64,000 nt of DNA from Gammaproteobacteria bacterium (GTDB taxonomy: Bacteria; Pseudomonadota; Gammaproteobacteria; Thiohalomonadales; Thiohalomonadaceae), in assembly GCA_026196275.1 (NCBI GenBank), contig JAPHTQ010000023.1:1-64000 (forward strand), given 5' to 3'. Made by a program: the position numbers and the translations under genes. The notes beneath the pieces were generated by a model. It saw only the letters and a program-made list of their open reading frames with translations, searched no databases and had not been told where the DNA came from. Positions 29,336-36,162 of this stretch are shown here, in pieces. Within the stretch, counting starts at the first letter, position 1. Each line of letters begins with the position of its first letter.

Positions 29336-30055
29336 ATGATCGAGTCCAGGGAACAACCCAATACCATTGATGAACTTAAGAGCCGCGCCCACTGGTACCG
29401 GCTGCTGGCGGGCGTCTTCGCCGAGGAGCCGCAGGCGCCCTTTTTGCGCGAGCTGCGCAGTCAGGCGTGCATAGAGTCTCTGGCAGAGGTCGGTGTGAGT
29501 TTCGGCGAGGATTTCCTTGCTACCGATGAAGAGATGCTGCTGGATGATCTGGCCGCGGAGTACACTATGCTGTTTGTCGCCCCCGGTGGCTTCCCACCGG
29601 TCGAATCGGTGCGGCTACAGGGCGGCTACCGCCAGAGCGCGTCCAGTGAGGTGCGCGATGCCTATACCGCCGAGGGGTTCAGCGTGCAGTCCGGGCGTTT
29701 TGCCATCTTCGATGACCACCTTGCCGCGCAAATGCAGTTCGTCGCCGCGCTGCTCGAGCGTCAGGCCGAGGCGTTGGCGGCTGCCGAGGAGCAGGAGGCC
29801 CGGCGTCTGGAGAAGACGGTCAAACGCTTCTGGATAAAGCATCTGGGGCGCTGGTGCCGGGGCTATGCCCAGCTGGTAGAGGAGGCCGCTGAGCACAGCT
29901 TCTACCGCGAGATGGCGCGACTGCTCGACGCCTTCGTCACGGCAGAACTCGATATTATGGGACTGGATGTGGCCGATGAGGATGGCGGCAAGCTTCGTGC
30001 GCCGAAGCCCAAGGCGGTTACCGAGCCAATGCAGTGTGGTGGAGCCGCCACATGA
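29336..30055 (+). CDS. TorD/DmsD-family molybdoenzyme maturation chaperone
   Basis: 239 residues, mostly helical. The EYTMLFVAPGGFPPVESV and FDDHLAAQMQFVAALLERQ segments are hallmarks of the TorD/DmsD/NarJ-like family, which binds the Tat signal of the apo-catalytic subunit until cofactor is inserted. It follows the catalytic gene by 65 nt, with GAGAGGAA before the ATG. Its end overlaps the next gene by 4 nt (ATGA). Its client is most likely the adjacent catalytic subunit. Confidence 0.85.
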   Translation: MIESREQPNTIDELKSRAHWYRLLAGVFAEEPQAPFLRELRSQACIESLAEVGVSFGEDFLATDEEMLLDDLAAEYTMLFVAPGGFPPVESVRLQGGYRQSASSEVRDAYTAEGFSVQSGRFAIFDDHLAAQMQFVAALLERQAEALAAAEEQEARRLEKTVKRFWIKHLGRWCRGYAQLVEEAAEHSFYREMARLLDAFVTAELDIMGLDVADEDGGKLRAPKPKAVTEPMQCGGAAT

Positions 30056-30453
30056 GTCTGTTGCTGTGGGATGAGCTGACCGTGCTGTGGCAGTCGGGCG
30101 ACTTTCGCGGCGTGCACGACTGGATCAACGAGCGCTGGTCGCGCACCGTGCAGGAGTCGCCGCAGGGGGATGCCGATCCCTTTGCCCGCTTTCTGCAGGG
30201 GATGGCCTTCGCCGCCCTGGCGTTCCACTTCGCCGAGGAGCAGAACGGTGAAAGCGCCGCCATCTTTGTCGAGGATGGCCTCGATACCCTGTCGCGGTTT
30301 CCGCCATCCTATGCCGGTGTTGAACTGTCGCCTATCGTCGATGCCCTGGCGGAGCTTCGCCACAACCTGCCATCCGCCGACTCCGGTCTGCCCATCCCGC
30401 CTGTCGTCTCCGGGGTGCGGGCGCTTCGCTTCGCCGGGAGAGTGGTGCAGTGA
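30052..30453 (+). CDS. DUF309-like small protein
   Basis: 133 residues, soluble and helical. The pattern GDFRGVHDWINERW, then FARFLQGMAFAALAFHFAEEQN and LDTLSRFPPSYAGVEL resembles DUF309 proteins, whose role is not established. No signal peptide, cysteine pair or membrane segment. ATG 30052 overlaps the TorD stop (ATGA), and the stop overlaps the next GTG by 4 nt, so it is translationally coupled in the operon. It may be a second maturation helper. The DUF309 match is by eye. Confidence 0.65.
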   Translation: MSLLLWDELTVLWQSGDFRGVHDWINERWSRTVQESPQGDADPFARFLQGMAFAALAFHFAEEQNGESAAIFVEDGLDTLSRFPPSYAGVELSPIVDALAELRHNLPSADSGLPIPPVVSGVRALRFAGRVVQ

Positions 30454-31130
30454 ACGATTGCCGCTTTTTAAGCTGGCGTGACGCCGCCGCAGCCGCCGCC
30501 CAGGAGCCTGGTTACCTTCACGAGGCGGCCGTGTCCGCGGAGGAGCGGCTGGACGGCTGCTCCGTTGTCTCCGCCACGGGTGACCTTGAGCGTGTCGATG
30601 CGCTACTCGCCGCCGGTGCGCAGGAGGTGTTGCTGGGAGAGGGCGCACTGCGCGACAGCACGCTGGTGCGCGAGGCGGTCACCCGCCACGGGGAGCGGAT
30701 CGGCCTCTGGCTGCCGGTGCGTCGCGCTGAGGCCAGTTGGGGGCTCGACACCGTCAGCAATGCCGACTTCAGCACGCTGGCTATCACCAATCCGGTACCG
30801 CGTTGGATGATCTGCCAGGCTGACGGCACGCTCACCGATGTCGACGCCTGCTGGTGGGCGGGGGAGATGATCAAGGCCGGTTGCGGCAAGGTGTTGGTCT
30901 CGGTGGCGACGCCGGAGGATGACGACCTGCTCGCTTGCGCCGAGATGGCGGAGTGCGCTGGGGAGCGTTTCTGGCTCGATGCCGGGTCGGCCGATATCGA
31001 AGAGTTGCGCTTTTGGGTCCGCTACGGCCAGGCGCGACGGCTGGTGCTGCCGGCCGGGAGTGATACCGTTTCGATTCATACGGCGCTCGCACAGCGGCTG
31101 GACGACAGCGAAGGATTTCCAGATGCTTAG
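30450..31130 (+). CDS. HisA/HisF-like TIM-barrel-like protein of unknown function
   Basis: 226 residues. The layout DLERVDALLAAGAQEVLLG, GALRDSTLVREAVTRHGERI, then QADGTLTDVDACWWAGEMIK and RRLVLPAGSD recalls the ribulose-phosphate-binding (beta/alpha) barrel of HisA, but the HisA active-site sequences (the N-terminal ALDLIDG-type strand and the TDISRDG-type loop) are not recognisable. Phosphoribosyl isomerase activity is therefore doubtful. GTG 30450 overlaps the previous stop; the end overlaps the next gene by 8 nt. Its conserved coupling inside a molybdoenzyme operon is unexplained. An unrelated barrel is also possible. Confidence 0.5.
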   Translation: MNDCRFLSWRDAAAAAAQEPGYLHEAAVSAEERLDGCSVVSATGDLERVDALLAAGAQEVLLGEGALRDSTLVREAVTRHGERIGLWLPVRRAEASWGLDTVSNADFSTLAITNPVPRWMICQADGTLTDVDACWWAGEMIKAGCGKVLVSVATPEDDDLLACAEMAECAGERFWLDAGSADIEELRFWVRYGQARRLVLPAGSDTVSIHTALAQRLDDSEGFPDA

Positions 31131-31563
31131 AGCGATATTACTGCTTATGTCGCTACTGTTCAGTACCGGCGCAGCTGCTGAGGAGGTGGTGGATGCCGAG
31201 GCACTGGCGGCGTTGGAGGGGGCCGGGCACTGGCCGGTGGTCGATGTGCGGGATCTCGCCGACCAGAGCCGCGTCCCCATCCCCGGCGCCCTGGAGTTCG
31301 GCCCGGAGTTGGCGCTGAGCGGACCGGTGCTGGTGGTCGGCTCCGAGAACAGCATCGCGCGCTTGACCGCTGTCGCGCTTGAGTCGCGTTTCGACGGAGT
31401 GCAGGCTTACGCCGTTGAGGGGGGGATCGATACCCTGCGTACCATCCGCACCGAACTCCTGCCCTCACTCGGCGGCGACAGCATGCCGGGAACCTTTACC
31501 ATCCCCAGCGACACCTGCCAGCCGGGTCCGGCGCTGCATACCTTTTCCGATGAGGAGCGTTGA
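31123..31563 (+). CDS. exported rhodanese-like protein lacking the catalytic cysteine
   Basis: 146 residues from ATG 31123. A signal peptide (MLRAILLLMSLLFSTGAAA) predicts a periplasmic location. VVDVRDLADQSRVPIPGALEF is the first half of a rhodanese fold; the position of the active-site loop reads VVGSENS (residues 71-77), with Gly where the sulfur-carrying Cys should be. The only cysteine of the mature protein lies near the C-terminus in SDTCQPGP. It is unlikely to act as a normal sulfurtransferase; binding of a substrate or partner is more likely. Its start lies inside the end of the HisA-like gene. Confidence 0.7.
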   Translation: MLRAILLLMSLLFSTGAAAEEVVDAEALAALEGAGHWPVVDVRDLADQSRVPIPGALEFGPELALSGPVLVVGSENSIARLTAVALESRFDGVQAYAVEGGIDTLRTIRTELLPSLGGDSMPGTFTIPSDTCQPGPALHTFSDEER

Positions 31564-31569
31564 GGCGTT

Positions 31570-32640
31570 ATGTCGCTGCCTGTTGGAGATCTGCCTGAAC
31601 TGCGTAATTCGCGCTGTGTGCGCTACCGTTTTCGCTACAGCCAGTGCAGCCGTTGTGCCGACAGCTGCCCGCCGGGGGCGTTGACACCCGGCGAGGAGGG
31701 GGTGGAGCTGGATGTCACACGCTGCAGCGGTTGCGGTCTGTGTGTGCCCGCCTGTCCCGTGGGCGCCTTTCATCAACCCGCCTTCCCGGCCGCTGCCCTG
31801 GCGAAGCCTGCCGATAAACAGCTCTCCGTGGCCTGCAAACCCTCCGGCGAGGAGGGTGATTTGCGTATTCCCTGTCTCGGCGACATCGAGCCGGCGTTGC
31901 TGGCCAGTCTGGCCGTGCGCAAAATCGCCGTAACCTTGCGCGGGGTGGGCCACTGCGCCGAGTGTGCGTATGCGCCACAGGGCGGTGAGGCGCTGCAGTC
32001 ACTGTTGGCGGGCATGGAGGCGCTGGCCGAGTCCGCGCCCGCCCACTGGAGCGCTCCGGTGGTTGGCGGAAACGTCGGTGGCACCGGCTATCGCGCGGAT
32101 CGGCGTCAGCTCTTTCGCCGTTTCAGCAACCGTGCCGTGCAGAGTATTCGTGACGAGGGTGGTGTGGAAGAGGTGCCTGAGCAGGCGATAAGGGCCGCGG
32201 CCCACTTCGTGCCGGCCCGGCGGCAATTGGCGGAACGCGTGCTGGAACGGCTCGACGGGATCGATGCCGGGTCGCCGTTGCCGGCACTGTTCGGGGTCGC
32301 AGCCGTGGCGCCGATTACCGGCCGTTGTACCGGCTGTGAGGCGTGTGCCAGGGTCTGCCCCACCGGCGCCCTGAAGATCGACGAGGCGGAGAGCCGCTGG
32401 GCGTTGCGCTTTCGTGCCGTCCAGTGTGTCGGTTGCGGCGTCTGTATCGAGGCTTGCGGGCCGGAGGCGTTGCAGCTTGAACCGCGTTGGCACCCCGAGT
32501 CTGTTGAGTCAGACTCCTCCCTGCATGAACTCGGACGCTACCGCTGTGAAAGTTGCGGTCGTTTCTTCATCGGACTGGAGAATGGGAGCTGTCCGGTCTG
32601 CCGCGATGACGAAGAGAATTTTGACGCTATATTTGGCTGA
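31570..32640 (+). CDS. polyferredoxin with C-terminal zinc-ribbon-like motif
   Basis: 356 residues, cytoplasmic by lack of a signal. N-terminal pair: an atypical C16-x9-C26-x2-C29-x3-C33-P and a canonical C52-x2-C55-x2-C58-x3-C62-P. The middle part has further cysteines (SVACKPS, IPCLGD, HCAECAY) recalling iron-sulfur adaptor proteins. A second pair follows at about 256-300 (CTGCEACARVCPTG and CVGCGVCIEACGPE). The end has CESCG and CPVC, a rubredoxin/zinc-ribbon-like arrangement. It may move electrons or sulfur inside the cell for maturation of the molybdoenzyme or for TusA. No named family was recognised with certainty. Confidence 0.7.
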   Translation: MSLPVGDLPELRNSRCVRYRFRYSQCSRCADSCPPGALTPGEEGVELDVTRCSGCGLCVPACPVGAFHQPAFPAAALAKPADKQLSVACKPSGEEGDLRIPCLGDIEPALLASLAVRKIAVTLRGVGHCAECAYAPQGGEALQSLLAGMEALAESAPAHWSAPVVGGNVGGTGYRADRRQLFRRFSNRAVQSIRDEGGVEEVPEQAIRAAAHFVPARRQLAERVLERLDGIDAGSPLPALFGVAAVAPITGRCTGCEACARVCPTGALKIDEAESRWALRFRAVQCVGCGVCIEACGPEALQLEPRWHPESVESDSSLHELGRYRCESCGRFFIGLENGSCPVCRDDEENFDAIFG

Positions 32641-32653
32641 GGAGGTGGATAAC

Positions 32654-33046
32654 ATGCAGTGGGAATTTACACCGGAAGAGGTGGTCAAGAGAGAGGTTGA
32701 TTACGGCCTGGAAACGTTTCGCCGCGATCTTTTCGAAGAGGTTGCGGGTAACCTGGGCAGTGATGATGAGAATTTTCTGCAACAAAGTTTCGACCTGATC
32801 TACGACCTTTGCTACTGGGAGGCGACCGGTCGCGAGTTTTCCGATTTTGTGATCACCCTCGACGAAAACGTTCCCCTGGAGGCGCATGTGCTGCAGGCAA
32901 TCAAGGAGCATATGCGCGACAACATCACAATGCTGGGTGCGATCCTCCAGCGGATGATTATGGACGGTGTCGAGAGTGGCCTGGTGCTGGAGCAGGCGAT
33001 AGCGAACGCGGCCGAAAAGCACAAGCTCGCTGTGGCACAAAGCTGA
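32654..33046 (+). CDS. unrecognised acidic helical protein
   Basis: 130 residues from ATG 32654, with a strong GAGGAGGT 7-8 nt upstream that overlaps the previous stop. Rich in Glu/Asp and predicted helical: VKREVDYGLETFRRDLFEEV, then FLQQSFDLIYDLCYWEATGR and IKEHMRDNITMLGAILQRMI. One cysteine, no membrane segment. I do not recognise a family. Its stop shares one nucleotide with the tusA start (TGATG), so it is made together with TusA and could be its partner or a chaperone. Confidence 0.6.
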   Translation: MQWEFTPEEVVKREVDYGLETFRRDLFEEVAGNLGSDDENFLQQSFDLIYDLCYWEATGREFSDFVITLDENVPLEAHVLQAIKEHMRDNITMLGAILQRMIMDGVESGLVLEQAIANAAEKHKLAVAQS

Positions 33047-33306
33047 TGAGCAAGGATACCGGTGGCCACGCAAATCCCCGTGTTGAACGCGAGCTGGACC
33101 TGAGCGGTCTCAATTGCCCGTTGCCGATCCTGAAGACGAAGGCGGAACTGGCTACCATGGCGCCGGGCGAAGTGCTGCGGATCATCGTTACCAACAGCGA
33201 TTCCGTTCGGGAGATCGAGCACTACGCCAAACAGACGGGCGCGGAGTTGCGGCAGGACTCTTCTGCCGGTGACGGCTCCTTCATCTTCTATTTTAAAAAG
33301 GGGTGA
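33046..33306 (+). CDS. tusA: TusA-family sulfur carrier protein
   Basis: 86 residues. The sulfur-carrying motif NCPLPILKTK (Cys about residue 24) and the IVTNSDSVREIEHYAKQTG segment define the TusA/SirA family. TusA proteins carry a persulfide; in sulfur oxidisers they pass sulfur to DsrEFH or Hdr-like complexes, and in E. coli they influence tRNA thiolation and molybdenum-cofactor supply. Here it ends the molybdoenzyme operon, with no dsr or hdr genes in view. That suggests either sulfur substrate handling or sulfuration of the molybdenum centre. Confidence 0.88.
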   Translation: MSKDTGGHANPRVERELDLSGLNCPLPILKTKAELATMAPGEVLRIIVTNSDSVREIEHYAKQTGAELRQDSSAGDGSFIFYFKKG

Positions 33307-33320
33307 CTGTCTCCCCCCTG

Positions 33321-33482
33321 GCAGCCTGTCGGACTTAGGATGCTCCTGCTGCGCCGGTGGGAGAGCGGCCCAAATTTCCCTGATTTGTCGTTGCGTAGAC
33401 CCACTATGCGCCTCGAAATCATAAAAATTTGGTCTTGCTCTCCCACCTTGCTCGCTACGGGCACCTAAGTCCGACAGGCTGC
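33321..33482. repeat. MITE-like palindromic element (162 bp)
   Basis: Perfect 19-bp terminal inverted repeats GCAGCCTGTCGGACTTAGG (33321-33339) and its complement (33464-33482). A second inner pair, GGTGGGAG...CCCAAATTT against AAATTTGG...CTCCCACC (about 33356-33377 and 33425-33447), continues the hairpin. No ORF, no obvious target-site duplication. It fills the spacer between tusA and cysB and could end transcription of the operon. Confidence 0.8.
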
Positions 33483-33530
33483 TAGCATGCCACAGGATTT
33501 CAGCTGGTTTCATCACGATAGAGGTACTCA

Positions 33531-34541
33531 ATGACACTGCAACAATTGCGCTGCATCGTCGCGGTTTCGCGGCAGCGGCTGAACATCACCGCTGCGGCAC
33601 GTGCGCTGTACATGACGCAACCTGGCGTAAGTCGCCATGTCAGGATGTTCGAGGATGAGATCGGTGTCAGGGTTTTCAGCCGCTCCGGCCCGAGCCTCTC
33701 CCATGTCACTACCGCCGGCAAGGCGATCATTGAGCAGGCCGAACAGATCCTTCACGCCTCGCAGCATCTGCAGGATCTGGGCCGCTCACTATCGGATCCC
33801 ACCTCCGGTACGCTGGCCATCGGCACCACGCACACCCAGGCACGATACATCCTGCCTGATGTGATCAGCCGCTTTGTGGGCAGATACCCAAAGGTCAGTC
33901 TGCAGCTCCACCAGGGTACACCGCAGCAGGTGGCAGCGATGGCCGATGAGGGGTTGATCAATATGGTTATCGCAACGGAGGCGATCGAGCGGCACGAGTC
34001 ACTCGTTGCGCTGCCCTGTTATTCGTGGGATTACGCGGTTATCCTTCCCTGCGACCACCCGCTGGCCCGGCAGGGTCAGCTTGACCTGCAGATGTTGTCC
34101 CAATACCCGATCATCACCTATATCGAAGGTTTTACCGGTCGCGCCACCATCGATCAGGCGTTTGCGGCTGAGGAGATCGTCCCGAACATAACGGTTACAG
34201 CGGCTGACGCGGATATCATCAAGACCTATGTGCGTAACGGGATCGGCATCGGCATCGTTGCGAACATGGCCTATGATCCTGAAGTTGATGCGGATCTCTG
34301 CGTTATGGATGGGGCCGGACTCTTTCCTTCCTCTACTACCCGCCTCGGCATCCGACGCGACGCCATTTTGCGTCGTTTCGATCTCGATTTCATCGAGTAT
34401 TTCGCGCCGCATCTCAGGTGCGAACTGGTAGAGCGTGCCGTCGGTGAAAAATCGCAGGCCGCCGTCGATGCCCTGTTTACATCCGTTCCGCACTACGCGC
34501 CCCGGCTGGCGTCGTTTTCCCCCTCACTGGCGACAGCCTGA
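33531..34541 (+). CDS. cysB: CysB-type LysR-family transcriptional regulator
   Basis: 336 residues (E. coli CysB 324). N-terminal winged HTH MTLQQLRCIVAV...ALYMTQPGVSRHVRMFEDEIG; sensor domain with the CysB-specific IGTTHTQARYILPDVI, EGFTGRATIDQAF and VTAADADIIKTYVRNGIGIG. CysB activates sulfate assimilation genes in response to N-acetylserine and sulfur limitation. No cys gene is adjacent, so it may control the global cys set, or may have been placed beside the TusA/molybdoenzyme operon for sulfur sensing. It is oriented like that operon but separated by the palindromic element. Confidence 0.88.
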   Translation: MTLQQLRCIVAVSRQRLNITAAARALYMTQPGVSRHVRMFEDEIGVRVFSRSGPSLSHVTTAGKAIIEQAEQILHASQHLQDLGRSLSDPTSGTLAIGTTHTQARYILPDVISRFVGRYPKVSLQLHQGTPQQVAAMADEGLINMVIATEAIERHESLVALPCYSWDYAVILPCDHPLARQGQLDLQMLSQYPIITYIEGFTGRATIDQAFAAEEIVPNITVTAADADIIKTYVRNGIGIGIVANMAYDPEVDADLCVMDGAGLFPSSTTRLGIRRDAILRRFDLDFIEYFAPHLRCELVERAVGEKSQAAVDALFTSVPHYAPRLASFSPSLATA

Positions 34542-34550
34542 TTCCGAAAT

Positions 34551-34583
34551 AAAAAAATCCGGTGTTCATTGCAAACACCGGAT
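34551..34583 (-). terminator. intrinsic terminator of the porin gene
   Basis: On the minus strand ATCCGGTGTT and AACACCGGAT form a perfect 10-bp stem (plus-strand 34557-34566 and 34574-34583, loop 7) followed by seven T. It also lies just after cysB, but the plus-strand side has no T-run. Confidence 0.85.
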
Positions 34584-34607
34584 AAATCCGCTCTACGGGC
34601 AGTAACC

Positions 34608-34635
34608 GGATGGGCACGCTGCGTTTTGCCCATCC
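34608..34635. repeat. short palindromic repeat (GGATGGGCA/TGCCCATCC)
   Basis: 9-bp arms GGATGGGCA (34608-34616) and TGCCCATCC (34627-34635) around CGCTGCGTTT. The wording is that of a widespread dispersed intergenic repeat of gammaproteobacteria. It lies just past the porin stop codon. Confidence 0.6.
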
Positions 34636-34657
34636 TACATGCTTTCGCTCAGGTCGG

Positions 34658-35665
34658 TTAGAAATCGTAAACCATACCGATGGAGATGCCGGAGGCCTTG
34701 TCCCCGGCGGCGGGAGCTCCCGGGCTGGCACCGTGGCCCCAGTTGAAGGGGTGGTAGGTGCCGCCGTCATCGTTGTCCACCGTGGCGTAGGAGACGTAGA
34801 CGATCGTGTTCTTGTAGAGCGGGTAGTCATAGCCCACGGCAATCATCGTTGCCCCGTCATCGCTGTTTTTTACCCCTTCGTCCGCGGTGGTGTACTGGAT
34901 CTTTGCCGTACCGCTTCCGGCGTTGAAACCGGCACCCAGGGTCATAATGGTGCGGTCGCCATCGTCGACGCCACCCTCATTGGTGTTCTGCACGCCCATC
35001 GCCTTGACGCTTCCCATGCCGAAGTCGTAGCCGGCACTGACCGCTATCACCGACTCCGGTGTACCGCCGGCGGCAAGTGCATCACCCAGGGCGAAGTAGG
35101 TCAGACCGAGATCGACCCCGGCCGCGTTGAAGGTGACGCGGGCGCCGTTGGCACTGCCATCTTCGGTGCCCTGCTCGAACTTGTGGGTCAGGGCGATGGT
35201 GGCGCTGCCAAATGCCGGTAGCACATAATGGAGCGCATCGTTGACACGCCCGGGCATTGCGGTGCCGGTAAAGGTGCCGGCATCACCGACCTGATCAGCG
35301 AAGAGGTTGGCGTCGTAGACGTACTGGTTGGCGGCGGGAAGGCGGCCGGCAAGCAGGGTGCCGAAGCCGCCCTTGAGACCCAGATAGCTATCGCGCGTGG
35401 TCCCCCAGCGTGTATCGGCAGAGCCGTCGTCGCTCATGCTGATACCGCCTTCGAGCTGGAACATGCCAGTCAGGCCGTTCTCGAAGTCGGTGGAACCCTT
35501 GACCCCCAGACGGGATGAGTTGCTGGAGAGGTAGGTGCTGCTGGTGGTGTCGTTATCGAGACTGTCAGCGGAGAGATGAACCTTGCCATAGATATCAATA
35601 TCGGCCATCACCCCCATGGGCAATAGTGCGGCAGATACGGCAACTGCGATTAATTTTCTTTTCAT
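34658..35665 (-). CDS. general trimeric outer-membrane porin
   Basis: 335 residues from ATG 35665; the longer frame to 35737 has no support. Signal peptide MKRKLIAVAVSAALLPMGVMA, then IDIYGKVHLSADSL and SSRLGVKGSTDFENGLTGMFQLEGG, typical of 16-strand gammaproteobacterial porins; the last residue is Phe (MVYDF), the assembly signal. An acidic loop region resembling the constriction loop is visible. The upstream region has a candidate sigma-54 promoter and two copies of the palindrome found at the molybdoenzyme operon, so it probably admits the substrate of that enzyme. Confidence 0.9.
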   Translation of the reverse strand: MKRKLIAVAVSAALLPMGVMADIDIYGKVHLSADSLDNDTTSSTYLSSNSSRLGVKGSTDFENGLTGMFQLEGGISMSDDGSADTRWGTTRDSYLGLKGGFGTLLAGRLPAANQYVYDANLFADQVGDAGTFTGTAMPGRVNDALHYVLPAFGSATIALTHKFEQGTEDGSANGARVTFNAAGVDLGLTYFALGDALAAGGTPESVIAVSAGYDFGMGSVKAMGVQNTNEGGVDDGDRTIMTLGAGFNAGSGTAKIQYTTADEGVKNSDDGATMIAVGYDYPLYKNTIVYVSYATVDNDDGGTYHPFNWGHGASPGAPAAGDKASGISIGMVYDF

Positions 35666-35771
35666 TGGTGCTCCCCCTTGATGGAGTATGGATAAAAACC
35701 AGGGACGGATGACGCTCTCCATCCGTTGGTGTAACAACTGCGACGCCCTGCAGCGTTATCACACAGAGATA

Positions 35772-35787
35772 AGCAATAGCCGGGCCA
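35772..35787 (-). promoter_or_regulatory. candidate sigma-54 promoter of the porin
   Basis: On the minus strand TGGCCCGGCTATTGCT matches TGGCACG-N4-TTGCW at 11 of 12 fixed positions. Transcription would start near 35762, about 97 nt before the porin ATG. It is the best sigma-54 match in the window. Confidence 0.65.
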
Positions 35788-35919
35788 TCTCGTCATCGTT
35801 CATACAGAATAGGGGTGCGCCGGGACTGTTGTGTGGCAAAACATCTGTTATGCCATGTTGGTTCTGCCAGGAACGGCAGTGTTGTTGCTTCCGATATTTT
35901 CTTTCATAATCATTGTCGG

Positions 35920-35968
35920 GTTACCGTTCTGTAACCTTTGGCGGCATACTCCATTACCAATCAGTAAC
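35920..35968. promoter_or_regulatory. two GTTACC-N4-GGTAAC-like palindromes upstream of the porin
   Basis: GTTACCGTTCTGTAAC (35920-35935, one mismatch) and ATTACCAATCAGTAAC (35953-35968, two mismatches), 33 bp apart or about three helical turns. They are about 165-200 bp upstream of the predicted porin start. The rest of the 35666-36162 spacer shows no intact gene. Confidence 0.6.
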
Positions 35969-36021
35969 ATCGTAATGCTGTGATGGTAGGCGTTGTCGTG
36001 CACAGCAGAGGAGTGGATGTG

Positions 36022-36129
36022 ATGAACAAACGTAACGATCAGGCAGTGCAGTAGATCGAACTGGAACTGCGTGGTTTTCGTTTAGATGAAAGCATTGATC
36101 ACGGCACGCGGGTGCAACCGCGAAAGTAA
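36022..36129 (+). pseudogene. short gene remnant with HlyD-tail similarity and internal TAG
   Basis: A GAGGAG site precedes ATG 36022. The frame reads MNKRNDQAVQ, then TAG at 36052-36054, then IELELRGFRLDESIDHGTRV and QPRK before TAA. The last part, IDHGTRVQPRK, matches the C-terminus of the HlyD-like protein ending at 19828 (IEHGTRVQPRRE), with 23 identical nucleotides. It looks like a relic of a second adaptor gene joined to other sequence. It may not be expressed. Confidence 0.4.
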
Positions 36130-36162
36130 AATTGTCTGCAGAGCGAAGAGGAACTAATAAAC

